Below, in pieces: positions 27,346 to 36,002 of a stretch of DNA of 64,000 bases. Position numbers and translations under genes: made by a program. Each line of letters starts with the position of its first letter. Positions within the stretch are counted from its first letter, which is position 1. This stretch comes from Deltaproteobacteria bacterium. Lineage in GTDB: Bacteria; JADJOY01. The stretch lies in contig JADJOY010000001.1 in assembly GCA_016713535.1 (NCBI GenBank), positions 558,001 through 622,000 of the forward strand. The letters are read 5' to 3'. Below the pieces are notes generated by a model. It worked only from the letters and a program-made list of their open reading frames with translations, was not told the origin of the DNA and ran no database searches.

Positions 27346-28158
27346 TCAGCGCGGCGGCACCGGTGACGCGATCCCCAGCACCTCGCGGTAGTAGCGATCG
27401 AGGTCGTCGAGCGAGGCGAGATCCCCTTTCGCCTGGTACCCGACGACGCGCCGTGCTTCCTCGAGGATGTGGTGCGCTCGCGGCAGCTCCAGCGCCCCTT
27501 GCGACCCGTAGACGACCCGATTCCAGTCGGTCGCGGCGGGCGTGACCGGCGTCGCGCGCATCGGGTGGTCGAAGAGCCGGAACGACACCAAGAGGCCGAG
27601 CATCACCCGCAGCGTCTCGTGCGGGTTCATGAGGATCAGCGCGTCGCGCCAGCCTCGTTCACGCGCGAGCCGCACGAAATCGTCGCCCTCGGTGCGGGTG
27701 TGGGCGCCCTCTCCGGGGACGAGCACGAGCGCCTCGCGAGGGACGCCGAGCGCCTCTAGCGCGCGGCCCCACACCGTGCAGCCCTGGTAGGTGGTGGTCT
27801 CGGGTCCGCGGTCGGCACCGGTGCCCGGGATCGCGATCCGCCGCGCCAGCCCCGATCGATGCAGGTCGGCCGCGAGGCTCAGCAATCCCTCGTTCGCGGT
27901 CGGTTCGTCCTCCCAGTTGCCCGGGCAGCGGCTGAACACGAACGCCACAGGTTGGGGCGCCGTCGGGCGCGGCCAGGGGCGCAGGTGCCAGGGGGCGAGG
28001 ATGCGCTCGAGATCGATCAAGGCAGGCTCCGCGACGCCGAAACATATGGGCCGGCGCCGCTCGCGGGCAACGAGCCGCGGGGCGTTGGCGCCGCTGGGCG
28101 CGGTCGCCGCAGGGCGGCCCACGGCCGTCCATGGAAAATCTTCCGTCATTCTTGACAC
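27346..28158 (-). CDS. YdcF-like (DUF218) family protein
   Basis: This 270-aa protein starts at GTG 28158 or, giving three fewer residues, at ATG 28149. VAFVFSRCPGNW, NEGLLSLAADLHRSG, ALEALGVPREALVL and the acidic HTRTEGDDFVRLA segment fit the DUF218/YdcF fold. Proteins of this fold are poorly characterised and have been linked to cell-wall or SAM-related functions. It diverges from the XRE-cupin regulator 108 bp away, so it may share the operator between them. Moderate confidence in the family only. Confidence 0.6.
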   Translation of the reverse strand: MSRMTEDFPWTAVGRPAATAPSGANAPRLVARERRRPICFGVAEPALIDLERILAPWHLRPWPRPTAPQPVAFVFSRCPGNWEDEPTANEGLLSLAADLHRSGLARRIAIPGTGADRGPETTTYQGCTVWGRALEALGVPREALVLVPGEGAHTRTEGDDFVRLARERGWRDALILMNPHETLRVMLGLLVSFRLFDHPMRATPVTPAATDWNRVVYGSQGALELPRAHHILEEARRVVGYQAKGDLASLDDLDRYYREVLGIASPVPPR

Positions 28159-28197
28159 ACGGTCCCCGCTCGGCCACCTTACGGATTTCTCGCGCTG

Positions 28198-28232
28198 TTT
28201 AGTTAATGAAACAAGAGGTTCGATTAACTGAA
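28198..28232. promoter_or_regulatory. AT-rich inverted repeat, candidate operator of the XRE-cupin regulator
   Basis: TTTAGTTAAT (28198-28207) and ATTAACTGAA (28223-28232) match as an inverted repeat at nine of ten positions, with a 15-bp spacer. They stand out in a GC-rich region. The repeat lies 35 bp before the regulator start and 40 bp from the divergent gene. A TTGACA at 28152-28157 could belong to a promoter, but a matching -10 is unclear. Confidence 0.55.
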
Positions 28233-28266
28233 CTCGGCGAGCAGGGGAGCTGGGCGAGGGCGAGGC

Positions 28267-28809
28267 GTGGCGCAGGAGATCGGCGAGAGGATCAAGACCC
28301 TCCGGCTATCGAGTCAGTTGACGCTGGAAGAGCTCGCCGCGCGGTCGAACCTCACCAAGGGGTTCATCTCGCAGGTCGAGCGCGACCTCACGTCCATCTC
28401 GCTCGAGAACCTGACGCTCATCCTCTCGGCGCTCGACACGAGCCTGGCCGAGTTCTTCGCGGAGGAAGAGGAGAAGCCGGTCGTCTTTCGCAGGCCGGAT
28501 CGCCGTTCGATGGAGTGGGGCGGGGTCCAGAACCTCGAGGTGCTGGTGCCGGGAGGCACCAACCGGACGATGGACCCCACCGTGGTCCACCTGGCGCCCG
28601 GCGAGAGCTTCGGCTGCGAGCGGCCCCACGAAGGAGAAGAGCTGGGTTACGTGCTGAGCGGCAGCGTGCGGCTCAAGGTGGCCAAGAAGAGCTGGGTCCT
28701 GAAGCCCGGCGAGTGCTTCTACTACCGCGCCAACCGCCACCACGAGCTCCGCAACGAAGGAAACCACGCGGCGCAGGTCCTGTGGATCGCATCACCGCCG
28801 CGACTGTGA
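28267..28809 (+). CDS. XRE-family transcriptional regulator with cupin domain
   Basis: This 180-aa protein starts at GTG 28267. Residues 5-60 are a helix-turn-helix XRE domain (LRLSSQLTLEELAARSNLTK, ISQVERDLTS). Residues 105-178 form a small cupin barrel (HLAPGESFGCERPHEGEELG, LKPGECFYYRANRHH). E. coli PuuR, which controls putrescine use, has the same two-domain plan. Direct linkage to speD and speE suggests control of polyamine synthesis, with a polyamine or related ligand binding the cupin; this is inference from context. Confidence 0.85.
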   Translation: MAQEIGERIKTLRLSSQLTLEELAARSNLTKGFISQVERDLTSISLENLTLILSALDTSLAEFFAEEEEKPVVFRRPDRRSMEWGGVQNLEVLVPGGTNRTMDPTVVHLAPGESFGCERPHEGEELGYVLSGSVRLKVAKKSWVLKPGECFYYRANRHHELRNEGNHAAQVLWIASPPRL

Positions 28810-28901
28810 GGGATCGGACGAGCATTCGGTGGAAGGTGACCAGGTTCCGGGGCAGTGGGGCTCCGGCGTCGTGACCGAACACCATTGGGAGGATGGACCT
28901 G

Positions 28902-29309
28902 ATGAAAGCGCTTGGGCGCCATCTCTTGGTGGAGTACAGCGGCTGCGATCGCGCGACGCTGGAGGAAGTTTCCCGGATTCAGGCCCTCATGGAGGAGGCC
29001 GCGCGGGTGTCGGGCGCGACCATCGTCCAGACCTGCTTCCATCAGTTCAACCCGTTCGGAGTGAGCGGGGTGGTGGTGATCTCCGAGAGCCATCTCGCGA
29101 TCCACACCTGGCCCGAGCACGGCTACGCCTCGGTGGACATCTACACCTGCGGCGACACCGTGGACCCGTGGAAGGCTCACGAGTTCCTGCAGCGTGAGCT
29201 CGGCGCCGCCGACATCGAGACCAACGAGCTCTTCCGCGGTCAGCTCGGCGACGATCCCACGCCGACGAGCTACGGCAAGACCGCGCTGCCGATCGTCCTT
29301 CACTCCTGA
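28902..29309 (+). CDS. speD: S-adenosylmethionine decarboxylase proenzyme (SpeD/SpeH type)
   Basis: The 135-aa protein is called from ATG 28902, because GGGAGG is ten bases upstream and MKALGRH is the usual family start; an ATG at 28893 is also in frame. The self-processing site is the Glu-Ser pair in [20 protein letters not shown], giving a pyruvoyl group on the Ser. The conserved Cys lies in DIYTCGD. The enzyme supplies decarboxylated SAM as aminopropyl donor to the spermidine synthase encoded next. Confidence 0.93.
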   Translation: MKALGRHLLVEYSGCDRATLEEVSRIQALMEEAARVSGATIVQTCFHQFNPFGVSGVVVISESHLAIHTWPEHGYASVDIYTCGDTVDPWKAHEFLQRELGAADIETNELFRGQLGDDPTPTSYGKTALPIVLHS

Positions 29310-29429
29310 TCGTCGAGCCACCGTCGGCGCGGCCCGTCCGCGCCGACGCGGCTTCCCACCCCTCGCGTCCGACGTCGCGCACGGCCCCGCCCCGAAGGCG
29401 TGGCGCGGCACGACCCTGGAGGTTCCGCC

Positions 29430-30270
29430 ATGGAGCTGTGGTTCACCGAGGCCCATCCGTCGTCGCACCGCGGGCTCACCTTCCGGGTGCGCCGCGTGCT
29501 CGAGTCGAAGCAGAGCCGCTACCAGCAGATCGACATCCTCGAGACCGAGGATGGCGAGCGGCTCTTCGTCCTCGACGGCATGGTGATGCTCACCACGCGC
29601 GACGAGTTCGTCTATCACGAGATGCTCGCCCACGTGGCGCTCTTCGCCCACCCGGCGCCCCGGCGCGTGCTCATCATCGGCGGCGGCGACGGCGGCACCG
29701 CTCGCGAGGCGATCAAGCACCCCACCGTCGAGCACGTCGACCTCGTCGACATCGACGATGACGTCTTCGAGCTCTCGCGCCGCCATCTGCCCGAGACCGC
29801 GTGCTCGTTCGACGACCCCCGCGTCCACCTGCGCGCCGAGGACGGCGCCGCGTTCGTGCGCGACGCCAAGGTGCCCTACGACGTGGTGCTGGTCGACTCG
29901 ACCGAGCCGATCGGCCCCGGCGCCGGTGCTCTTCAGCGCCGACTTCCACCGCGACATCCACCGCGCGCTGACGCCCGACGGGATCATGGCGTGTCAGAGC
30001 GACACGCCGTTCTTCGACGGCGACACCATCCGCGCCCTGCACGCGGCGGTGCGGCCCATCTACCGCTCGCTCCACCTCTACCTGGCGGCGGTGCCCGTCT
30101 ACCCGAGCGGGCTGTGGAGCTTCACCCTCGGCACCAAGGGCGGCGCCGCCGGCGTGCGTCCCAAGGCGCTCCGGACTCCGCCCGCCGACTGGAGGCTCCG
30201 CTACTACAGCGCGGAGATCCACGATGCCTGCTTCGCGCTGCCGCCCTTCGCGGCCGAGCTCACTCGCTGA
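29430..30270 (+). CDS. speE: Spermidine synthase SpeE (one frameshift)
   Basis: The reconstructed protein of about 280 aa starts at ATG 29430, with GGAGG seven bases upstream. Key features are the N-terminal ELWFTEAHPSSHRGLTFRV, VYHEMLAHVALFAHP, the cofactor loop VLIIGGGDGGTAREAIKH and the catalytic DSTEPIGPG region. The C-terminal half (LFSADFHRDIHRALTPDGIM, VPVYPSGLWSFTLGTKG) is in another frame. The change is near 29925 and is explained by one extra G. The enzyme transfers aminopropyl from decarboxylated SAM to putrescine. Confidence 0.88.
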
Positions 30271-30375
30271 AGCCTGGAGGACGGTGGGCTGTTACAGATT
30301 GCTTTCGGAAATGATCACAAGTTGCCGCTGAAAATCCACACTTTCCGCCATGGAAAAGTGCAACATTCAGCTTTC

Positions 30376-30412
30376 AGCCGGCGCGGTGTCGCGCACGAAA
30401 TGCGGCTTTTTT
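30376..30412 (+). terminator. Rho-independent terminator downstream of speE
   Basis: AGCCG (30376-30380) pairs with CGGCT (30403-30407), enclosing GCGCG/CGCGC, and is followed by six T (30407-30412). Another stem (CACTTTCC/GGAAAAGTG, 30339-30360) inside GCTGAA/TTCAGC lies just upstream. It ends the speDE transcript before the convergent methyltransferase gene. Confidence 0.6.
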
Positions 30413-30415
30413 GGC

Positions 30416-31215
30416 TCACAAAGGCACCGCAACGACCGTGATGACCCAGTCGCGGGCACTCGGCCGCCCCCTGACTCGACCAAAGGGAACGATGGCGCCG
30501 ACCCGAAGGCCGGCTTCGGCGAGCGCTAGCCCGATCTCCCGCGGGAAGAAGAAACCGCATCGGGTGGGTCTCGATGACGCGCTCGACGCGGCGCCGGCCC
30601 GCGAAGCGCTCCGTCTCGAAGGTGATGGCCACGGTCTGCGCCAGCTCGTCGAGGGCGCAGCGGGTGTGGCGCAGCATCCGCTCGCCGTCACCCGGTGGCC
30701 ACGGTCTTGGTGCGATCGCGGGGCGGGTCGGCGAGGACCGCGGGGCCGTACCAGACGTCGAAGACGAAGAGCCCGCACGGCGCCAGGTGGGCGGCGGCGG
30801 TGGCGAGGGCGCCGGCGAGATCGGCGTCGCCGACCTGGTAGCCGATCACGGCGAACATCGAGATCACCGCGTCGAAGCGCCGCTCGAGGCGCACCGAGCG
30901 CACGTCGCCGTGCACCACGTCGGCGACGATCCCCGCCGCCGCGGCCTTCGCCCGATACGCGGCGAGCATCCCGGGCGAGCGGTCGACGCCTGTCACGCGC
31001 AGGCCCTTGCGAGCCAGGATCAGGTCGTGGCCGCCAGTGCCACACCCGAGCGACAGCACCGAGCGCACCCGCCTAGCGCCGAAGCGCGCGAACAGCCGCT
31101 CCAGGTAGCGGCACTCGGCGGCGTAGTCCTTGTCGGCGTAGAGCTCGTCGTAGAGCGCCGCGTAGCGCTCGCCGAACGGCGCCCGTGGGGCACGCCGGCG
31201 TGCCGGGTCAGCCAC
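30416..31215 (-). CDS. Class I SAM-dependent methyltransferase (two frameshifts)
   Basis: The reconstructed protein is about 266 aa. The N-terminal part has YAALYDELYADKDY, VLSLGCGTGGHDLILA, VTGVDRSPGMLAAY and FDAVISMFAVIGYQ. The frame then changes near 30685 (into MLRHTRCALDELAQTVAITF) and again near 30555 (into FFPREIGLALAEAGLRVGAI). The pattern fits sugar N- or O-methyltransferases of the DesVI/TylM1 type, which often follow a DegT aminotransferase, as here with an 8-bp overlap. N-methylation of an amino sugar is a reasonable inference. Confidence 0.72.
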
Positions 31216-32365
31216 GGCGCCCGATCGTGGCGATGGCCTCGCACACGTAGGCGACGTCGTCGTCCGTGAGCGCCGGGCTCGAGGGCAGGTAGAGCCCCTC
31301 GGCGGCCAGCCGATCGGACACCAGGAAGGACCGGCGCTCGTCGGGCCGGGCGCGCAGGTAGGGCGGCTGCACGTGCATCGGGCGAAAGAAGGGGCGCGTC
31401 TCGACGCCGCGCCCGGCGAGCTCGCGCGCGAGCTCGTCGCGGGTCGCGCCGAAACGCTCCGGGTCGACCCTGATCGCGAACATCCAGTGCACGTTCCTGG
31501 CTCCGGCGCGCTCGATCGGCAGTCGCACGCCCGGGACGGCGGCGAGGCGCGCGGCGTAGCGGCGCGCGGTGGCGCGGCGCCGCTCGACCAGTGCGTCGGC
31601 GCGCTCGAGCTGGGCCAGCCCGAGCGCCGCCTGCACGTTGGTGAGGCGGTAGTTGAAGCCGATCTCCTCGTGGAAGTAGTCGCGCGGCGCGTCGAGCGGA
31701 AAGCACAGGTTGCGCAGGTAGCGGCAGCGCTCGGCGAGGCGCTCGTTCGAGGTCACCACCATGCCGCCCTCGCCGGTGGTGAGGATCTTGTTGGCGTAGA
31801 AACTGAACGATGCGACGTCGCCGAGCGCGCCAGCTCGCCGCCCGCGCCACTCGGCGCCGTGCGCCTCGGCGGCGTCCTCGACGATCGCGGCGCCCGAGCC
31901 CGCGGTGGCGGCGCGCAGCGCCTCGACGTCGCAGGGGTGGCCGTAGGTGTGGACGGCGATCACCGCCTTGGTGCGCGGCCCGACCGCCTCCGCGACCCGA
32001 GCCGGGTCGAGGTTCCCGGTGTCCGGCTCGACGTCCACGGCGACCGGCGTGGCGCCGCAGTAGAGCACCGCGAAGAGCACGGCCACCATCGCGAAGTCGG
32101 GGATCACCACCTCGTCGCCGGGGCCGACGTCGAGCGCCCGGAGCGCGAGATGGAGCGCGGCCGTTCCGTTCGACACGCCTACCCCGTGCGCTGCGCCGCA
32201 CCAGCTCGCGAAGCCCTTCTCGAAGGCCGCGACCGCGGGGCCCACCGACGAGATCCAGCCGTCGCGCACCGCTTGCGCGACGTAGCGCTCCTCGTGGCCG
32301 TCGAGGAGCGGCACGCACACCGGGATCTTGCGCGGCGCGGGCGAAGGCTTGGACGCGGCGCTCAT
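31208..32365 (-). CDS. DegT/DnrJ/EryC1 sugar aminotransferase (perosamine-synthase-like)
   Basis: This intact 385-aa protein has the features of PLP-dependent sugar aminotransferases: [56 protein letters not shown], and the PLP lysine in SFYANKILTTGEGGMV. The last motif is typical of GDP-perosamine synthase (RfbE/Per). It would convert an NDP-4-keto-6-deoxy sugar to the 4-amino sugar using glutamate. It overlaps the cupin gene upstream and the methyltransferase downstream. Confidence 0.87.
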   Translation of the reverse strand: MSAASKPSPAPRKIPVCVPLLDGHEERYVAQAVRDGWISSVGPAVAAFEKGFASWCGAAHGVGVSNGTAALHLALRALDVGPGDEVVIPDFAMVAVLFAVLYCGATPVAVDVEPDTGNLDPARVAEAVGPRTKAVIAVHTYGHPCDVEALRAATAGSGAAIVEDAAEAHGAEWRGRRAGALGDVASFSFYANKILTTGEGGMVVTSNERLAERCRYLRNLCFPLDAPRDYFHEEIGFNYRLTNVQAALGLAQLERADALVERRRATARRYAARLAAVPGVRLPIERAGARNVHWMFAIRVDPERFGATRDELARELAGRGVETRPFFRPMHVQPPYLRARPDERRSFLVSDRLAAEGLYLPSSPALTDDDVAYVCEAIATIGRRG

Positions 32366-32766
32366 CGCGGCTCGAAGCGCTCCTTGTCCTCGACGCCCGC
32401 GTACGGGCCTTGCTTGACCTCGATGATCTCGGTGGGCTCGAGCATCGTGAAGCCGTGGCCGCCGGCGGCGAGCAGGATCACGTCGCCGGCGCCGAGCTCC
32501 ACCGCGCCGAGCGCGGCGCGCTCGGGCGAGTAGAGATCGACCCGCATGCGCCCCGACCTGACGAACAGCACCTCCAGCGTGTGCACCACCTCGCGCGGCA
32601 CGTCCTTGTGGACGTGGGGCGGGATCACGTAGCCCGCCGGCCGCGCCATCGCCGCGAGCTGCTGCGAGAAGTCGTTGGGGGTGAAGAACTCGATCCCCTC
32701 CGGCTGGTGTGCGCGCGGAACCACGATCGCGATCAGCCGGCCCTCGTGCTCGATGCGACGGATCAT
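32362..32766 (-). CDS. Cupin-fold sugar-modifying protein (WxcM/FdtA-like region)
   Basis: This 134-aa single-domain cupin has FTPNDFSQQLAAMARP, then the metal-binding strand PPHVHKDVPREVVHTLEVLF with two His and a Glu, and ELGAGDVILLAAGGHGF. Similar proteins in O-antigen loci are 3,4-ketoisomerases acting on dTDP-sugars, or uncharacterised sugar-binding cupins. It overlaps the DegT gene by four bases, supporting a shared pathway step, but the substrate is unproven. Confidence 0.7.
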   Translation of the reverse strand: MIRRIEHEGRLIAIVVPRAHQPEGIEFFTPNDFSQQLAAMARPAGYVIPPHVHKDVPREVVHTLEVLFVRSGRMRVDLYSPERAALGAVELGAGDVILLAAGGHGFTMLEPTEIIEVKQGPYAGVEDKERFEPR

Positions 32767-32788
32767 GGGGGAGAGTTGCGTCGGGAGC

Positions 32789-32881
32789 TCAGCGAGGGGC
32801 GGCGGCGGGCGGCACGGAGTCGATCCACATCCGGTACCACAGCTCGAGCATGAGCATCGCCCAGATCGGCGTGTGGTGCGA
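32789..32881 (-). pseudogene. 3'-terminal remnant of an asnB gene copy
   Basis: The minus strand reads HHTPIWAMLMLELWYRMWID then SVPPAAAPR and a stop, matching the last residues of the asnB gene at 34034-35965. Bases 32817-32881 match 34062-34126 with one mismatch in 65. The remnant ends 23 bp before the cupin start, where an intact asnB 3' end would be expected in the operon. Confidence 0.8.
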
Positions 32882-32953
32882 GCCGGGCGCCCGCTGGGGG
32901 CGGCTGCCGGTTCGAGCTATCGTTCCCGCCGGTCAGCTACCTCCCACCGGATT

Positions 32954-32982
32954 GCCGCTCGCGATCGCCGATCGCGAGCGGC
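32954..32982. repeat. 29-bp perfect palindrome
   Basis: GCCGCTCGCGATCG (32954-32967) and CGATCGCGAGCGGC (32969-32982) flank a single C. The palindrome lies 30 bp before the SGNH gene, inside the segment bounded by the asnB direct repeats. It could be an operator, a terminator-type hairpin or a recombination site; the sequence alone does not decide. Confidence 0.6.
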
Positions 32983-33012
32983 GCATGTGCCTTCCCCGCG
33001 CTGGACTTCTCG

Positions 33013-34013
33013 ATGACACCCACTCGAGTGGCCGCCAGGCTGGCGGCGCTCTCCCTGATGGGACTCCTCGCCTTGGCCCTGGCCGAGGTGGCTCTGCGCA
33101 TCACCGGCGCCGGGGAGATCCCGGCGGAACTGGCGCGCAGCGCCGTGGAGGTGGACGGAGCGACGCACGCCTACCGATGGCAAGGGAAGGTGCACGTCGA
33201 AAACCGTTGGGGGTTTCGCTGGATCCCGCCGCTACCTCGGAAGGGGGATCGACCCCGGATCCTGGCCGTGGGTGACTCGTTGACCTATGGCCTGGGGTCG
33301 CCGCCGACGAGACCTGGCCCGCGGTGCTGGAGGCGACGACGGGTTACGAGGTCGTCAACTTCGGACGCTGCGCGGCATCGAGCCAGGACGTCCTCGAGAA
33401 CGTCCGATCCGCATTCGGGCCGGTCGAGCATGCGCATCTCAACCTGCCCCCGGAGCTCGCTTCCCTCTCGGCGAGACCATCGGTCAAGCGCTGGCGCTAC
33501 GAAGCCCTACGCCCGGACCGCATCGTCTACGCCGTCTGCCTCAACGACCTGCTCCCGTCGGGACTCGGCGAGCCCGAGCCCCCCGACAACGCCTGCACCC
33601 GCCGGTGGCGAGTCTGCAAGCTCGTCAGCCAAGGCTTGTTCCGAGCCACGTCGCCAGACTTCGAACAGGACATCCATCGCCGGGGTTCGCTCGAGCGCTT
33701 CTCTCACGACGTTCGCGAGATGAATCAGGTCGCGATCGACAACGGGCTACCGCCCGTGCTCGCGATGGTGGTCACGCAGTCGCCGGGAAGGCTCCTCGAC
33801 CTGATCGGCGAGGTCGAGGCGGTGATGACCGCCGCGAACATGGAGGTCATTCCCGCCGCCACTTACACGCACGGCCACGAAGGCGAGCTGTGGACCGTCT
33901 CGCGGTGGGAGGGCCACCCCAACGCCGACGCGCACCGCCGCTTCGCCGAGCAGCTCGCACGGGCGCTGAAGCCCATCCAGAGTTGTTGCGCACCCGTCCA
34001 GGAAGGTCGCTGA
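33013..34013 (+). CDS. Membrane-anchored SGNH/GDSL hydrolase-like protein (one frameshift)
   Basis: The reconstructed protein is about 333 aa from ATG 33013. An N-terminal helix (LAALSLMGLLALALAEVALRI, residues 9-29) is followed by the SGNH block I motif ILAVGDSLTYGLG. After a frame change near 33296 (one missing G in CTG GGG GTC) come ETWPAVLEATTGYEVVNFGR, a Gly-containing block, VCLNDLL (block III-like Asn) and a late EGHPNADAHRRFAE block V with Asp and His. Such enzymes add or remove acyl groups on glycans. It is the only plus-strand gene inside a long minus-strand operon. Confidence 0.68.
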
Positions 34014-34033
34014 CCGGCCTTCGCGCCGCCGGG

Positions 34034-35965
34034 TCAGCGCGGCGGGACGAGCGGCGGCGGCGAGTCGATCCACATCCGGTACCACAGCTCGAGCATGAGC
34101 ATCGCCCAGATCCGCGTGTGGTGCGACCGACGCGAGGTGACGTGCTCGTCCACGATCCGCTCCACCCACGCGGGGCGGAAGAGCCCGCGGCTTCGGGCCG
34201 TGCCGTCGAGGAGCGTGTCGCGAACCATCGGCGCGAGCTCGCCGCGGAACCAGTGATCGATCGGCACTCCGAAGCCCATCTTGGGGCGATAGAGGAGCTC
34301 GCGTGGCAGGTGCGGTTCCATCGCCTGAGCAGGGACTTGGCGCCGCCGCGCATCTTCTCCTCGACCGGGATGGTGGCCGCCCACTCCATGAGCACGTGGT
34401 CGAGGAGCGGCGAGCGGGCCTCGAGGCGAGTGCGCCATGCTCGCGATGTCGACCTTCACGAGCAGGTCGTCGGGCAAGTAGGTGTGCAGGTCCGCCCACG
34501 AGGCGCCGCAGTCAGTGTCGGGGCGGCGGCGAAGAAGTCGGGTCGAGCAGAGCCAGCGTCGACTCGCCGAGGAGGGGGCGCAGGCGCCGGTCCGTAGCCC
34601 GCGTCCTTGTCGTCGTCGTGGAAGTAGACGATCGATGGCGCGTAGAACTGCGCCGCCGTGGTGCCCCACGTGCGCAGCAAGCGGCGCGCGATCCGCACCA
34701 CCGGGATGCGCGCGGTGAAGCCCGGGAACGCGCGGCTCACGCCGGCTGCGATCCTGCGCAACACCTCGGGTGGCGCCCGCGCTGGTCCTGCGCCCAGCAG
34801 CGGTCGTAGCGCGGGTAGCCGAGGAAGCTCTCGTCGCCGCCGTCGCCGTTGAGGGCGACCGTCACCTTGCGGCGTGCGATCTGGGACACGTAGTACGTGG
34901 GGACCGCCGACGAGTCGGCGAACGGCTCGCCGTAGTGCCACACGAGCTTCGGGATCACGTCGGCGGCGTCGGGCTCGACGACCAGCTCCTCGTGATCGGT
35001 GGCGTAGCGCTCCGCGACCTGCCGCGCCCACGCGGTCTCGTCGTATTCGGCCTCGCGGAAACCGATCGAGAAGGTCTTGATGCGGCCGCCGCCGACCCGC
35101 GCCATGGTCGCCACGATCGCCGACGAGTCGACGCCTCCCGAGAGGAAGGCGCCGAGCGGGACGTCCGAGATCAGGCGCAGGCGCACGGCCTCGTCGAGCT
35201 GCGCGCCGAGCTCGGCGATGAGCTCCGCGCGTGGCCGCGGCCGGGTCTGCGTCGGATCGGGCAGCCGCGAGTAACGCACCGGTGCCGGTGGACTGGCGGT
35301 GCTCGCACTCGCGGCACCCGCCTCGATCGTGAGCAGGTGCGCGCGGGCGGCAAGGTGTGGACGCCCTCGAACGCGGTCCACGGCGAGGGGACGAACTGGA
35401 GCGTGAGGTAGTGGTGGATCGCGGTGAGATCGGCGCGGCGTGGGAAGCCCGGCCAGGTGAGGATTGCCTTGATCTCGGAGGCGAAGAGCAGCGTGCCGTC
35501 GTGCCACGCGTAGTGGAGCGGCTTCTTGCCGATGCGGTCGCGGGCGAGGACGAGGCGGCGCTGGCTCCGGTCCCAGATCGCGATCGCGAACATCCCGCGC
35601 AGCTTGGAGAAGACGTCGCGGCCCCAGCGCAGGTAGCCGTTGACGATCACCTCGGTGTCCGAGCGGCTGCGGAACGCGAAGCCCTCGCGCTCGAGCTCGG
35701 CGCGCAGCTCGAGGAAGTTGTAGATCTCGCCGTTGAAGACGATCTGCACCTGGCCGTCAGCGCTCGCCATCGGCTGGTGGCCCGCCGGGCTCAGGTCGAT
35801 CACCGCGAGCCGCGCTTGCGCGAGCCCCGCGACGCCGTCGGTCCACACCCCCGCGTCGTCCGGCCCGCGGTGGCGCTGCGCCGCGTTCATCGCCGCGAGC
35901 CGAGCCTCGAGCTCGGCCTGCGGGGGTGCCGGTGCCTGAGTCAGGAAGCCGGAGATGCCGCACAT
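34034..35965 (-). CDS. asnB: Asparagine synthase (glutamine-hydrolysing) AsnB-like, several frameshifts
   Basis: The reconstructed protein is about 640 aa. It starts MCGISGFLTQ, giving the nucleophile Cys2 of the glutaminase domain, and contains RHRGPDDAGVW and FNGEIYNFLELR. The synthetase domain has the PP-loop SGGVDSSAIVATMARV, FREAEYDETAWA and ALNGDGGDESFLGYPRYD. The C-terminal part (YLPDDLLVKVDIASMAHS, LYRPKMGFGVPIDHWF) requires shifts near 35330, 34780, 34530, 34415 and 34330. Homologues in O-antigen loci often amidate sugar carboxylates and do not make free asparagine. Many errors in one gene suggest poor base quality here. Confidence 0.78.
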
Positions 35966-36002
35966 GGGGTCGTGGGCAGAGGCGCGTCGAGCTGGGGACG
36001 AC

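Noticed and set aside
30327-30371. Possible riboswitch or small RNA in the nested hairpin after speE
   Set aside because: It lies downstream of speE between convergent genes and next to a T-run terminator, so a 3'-end/terminator role is sufficient.
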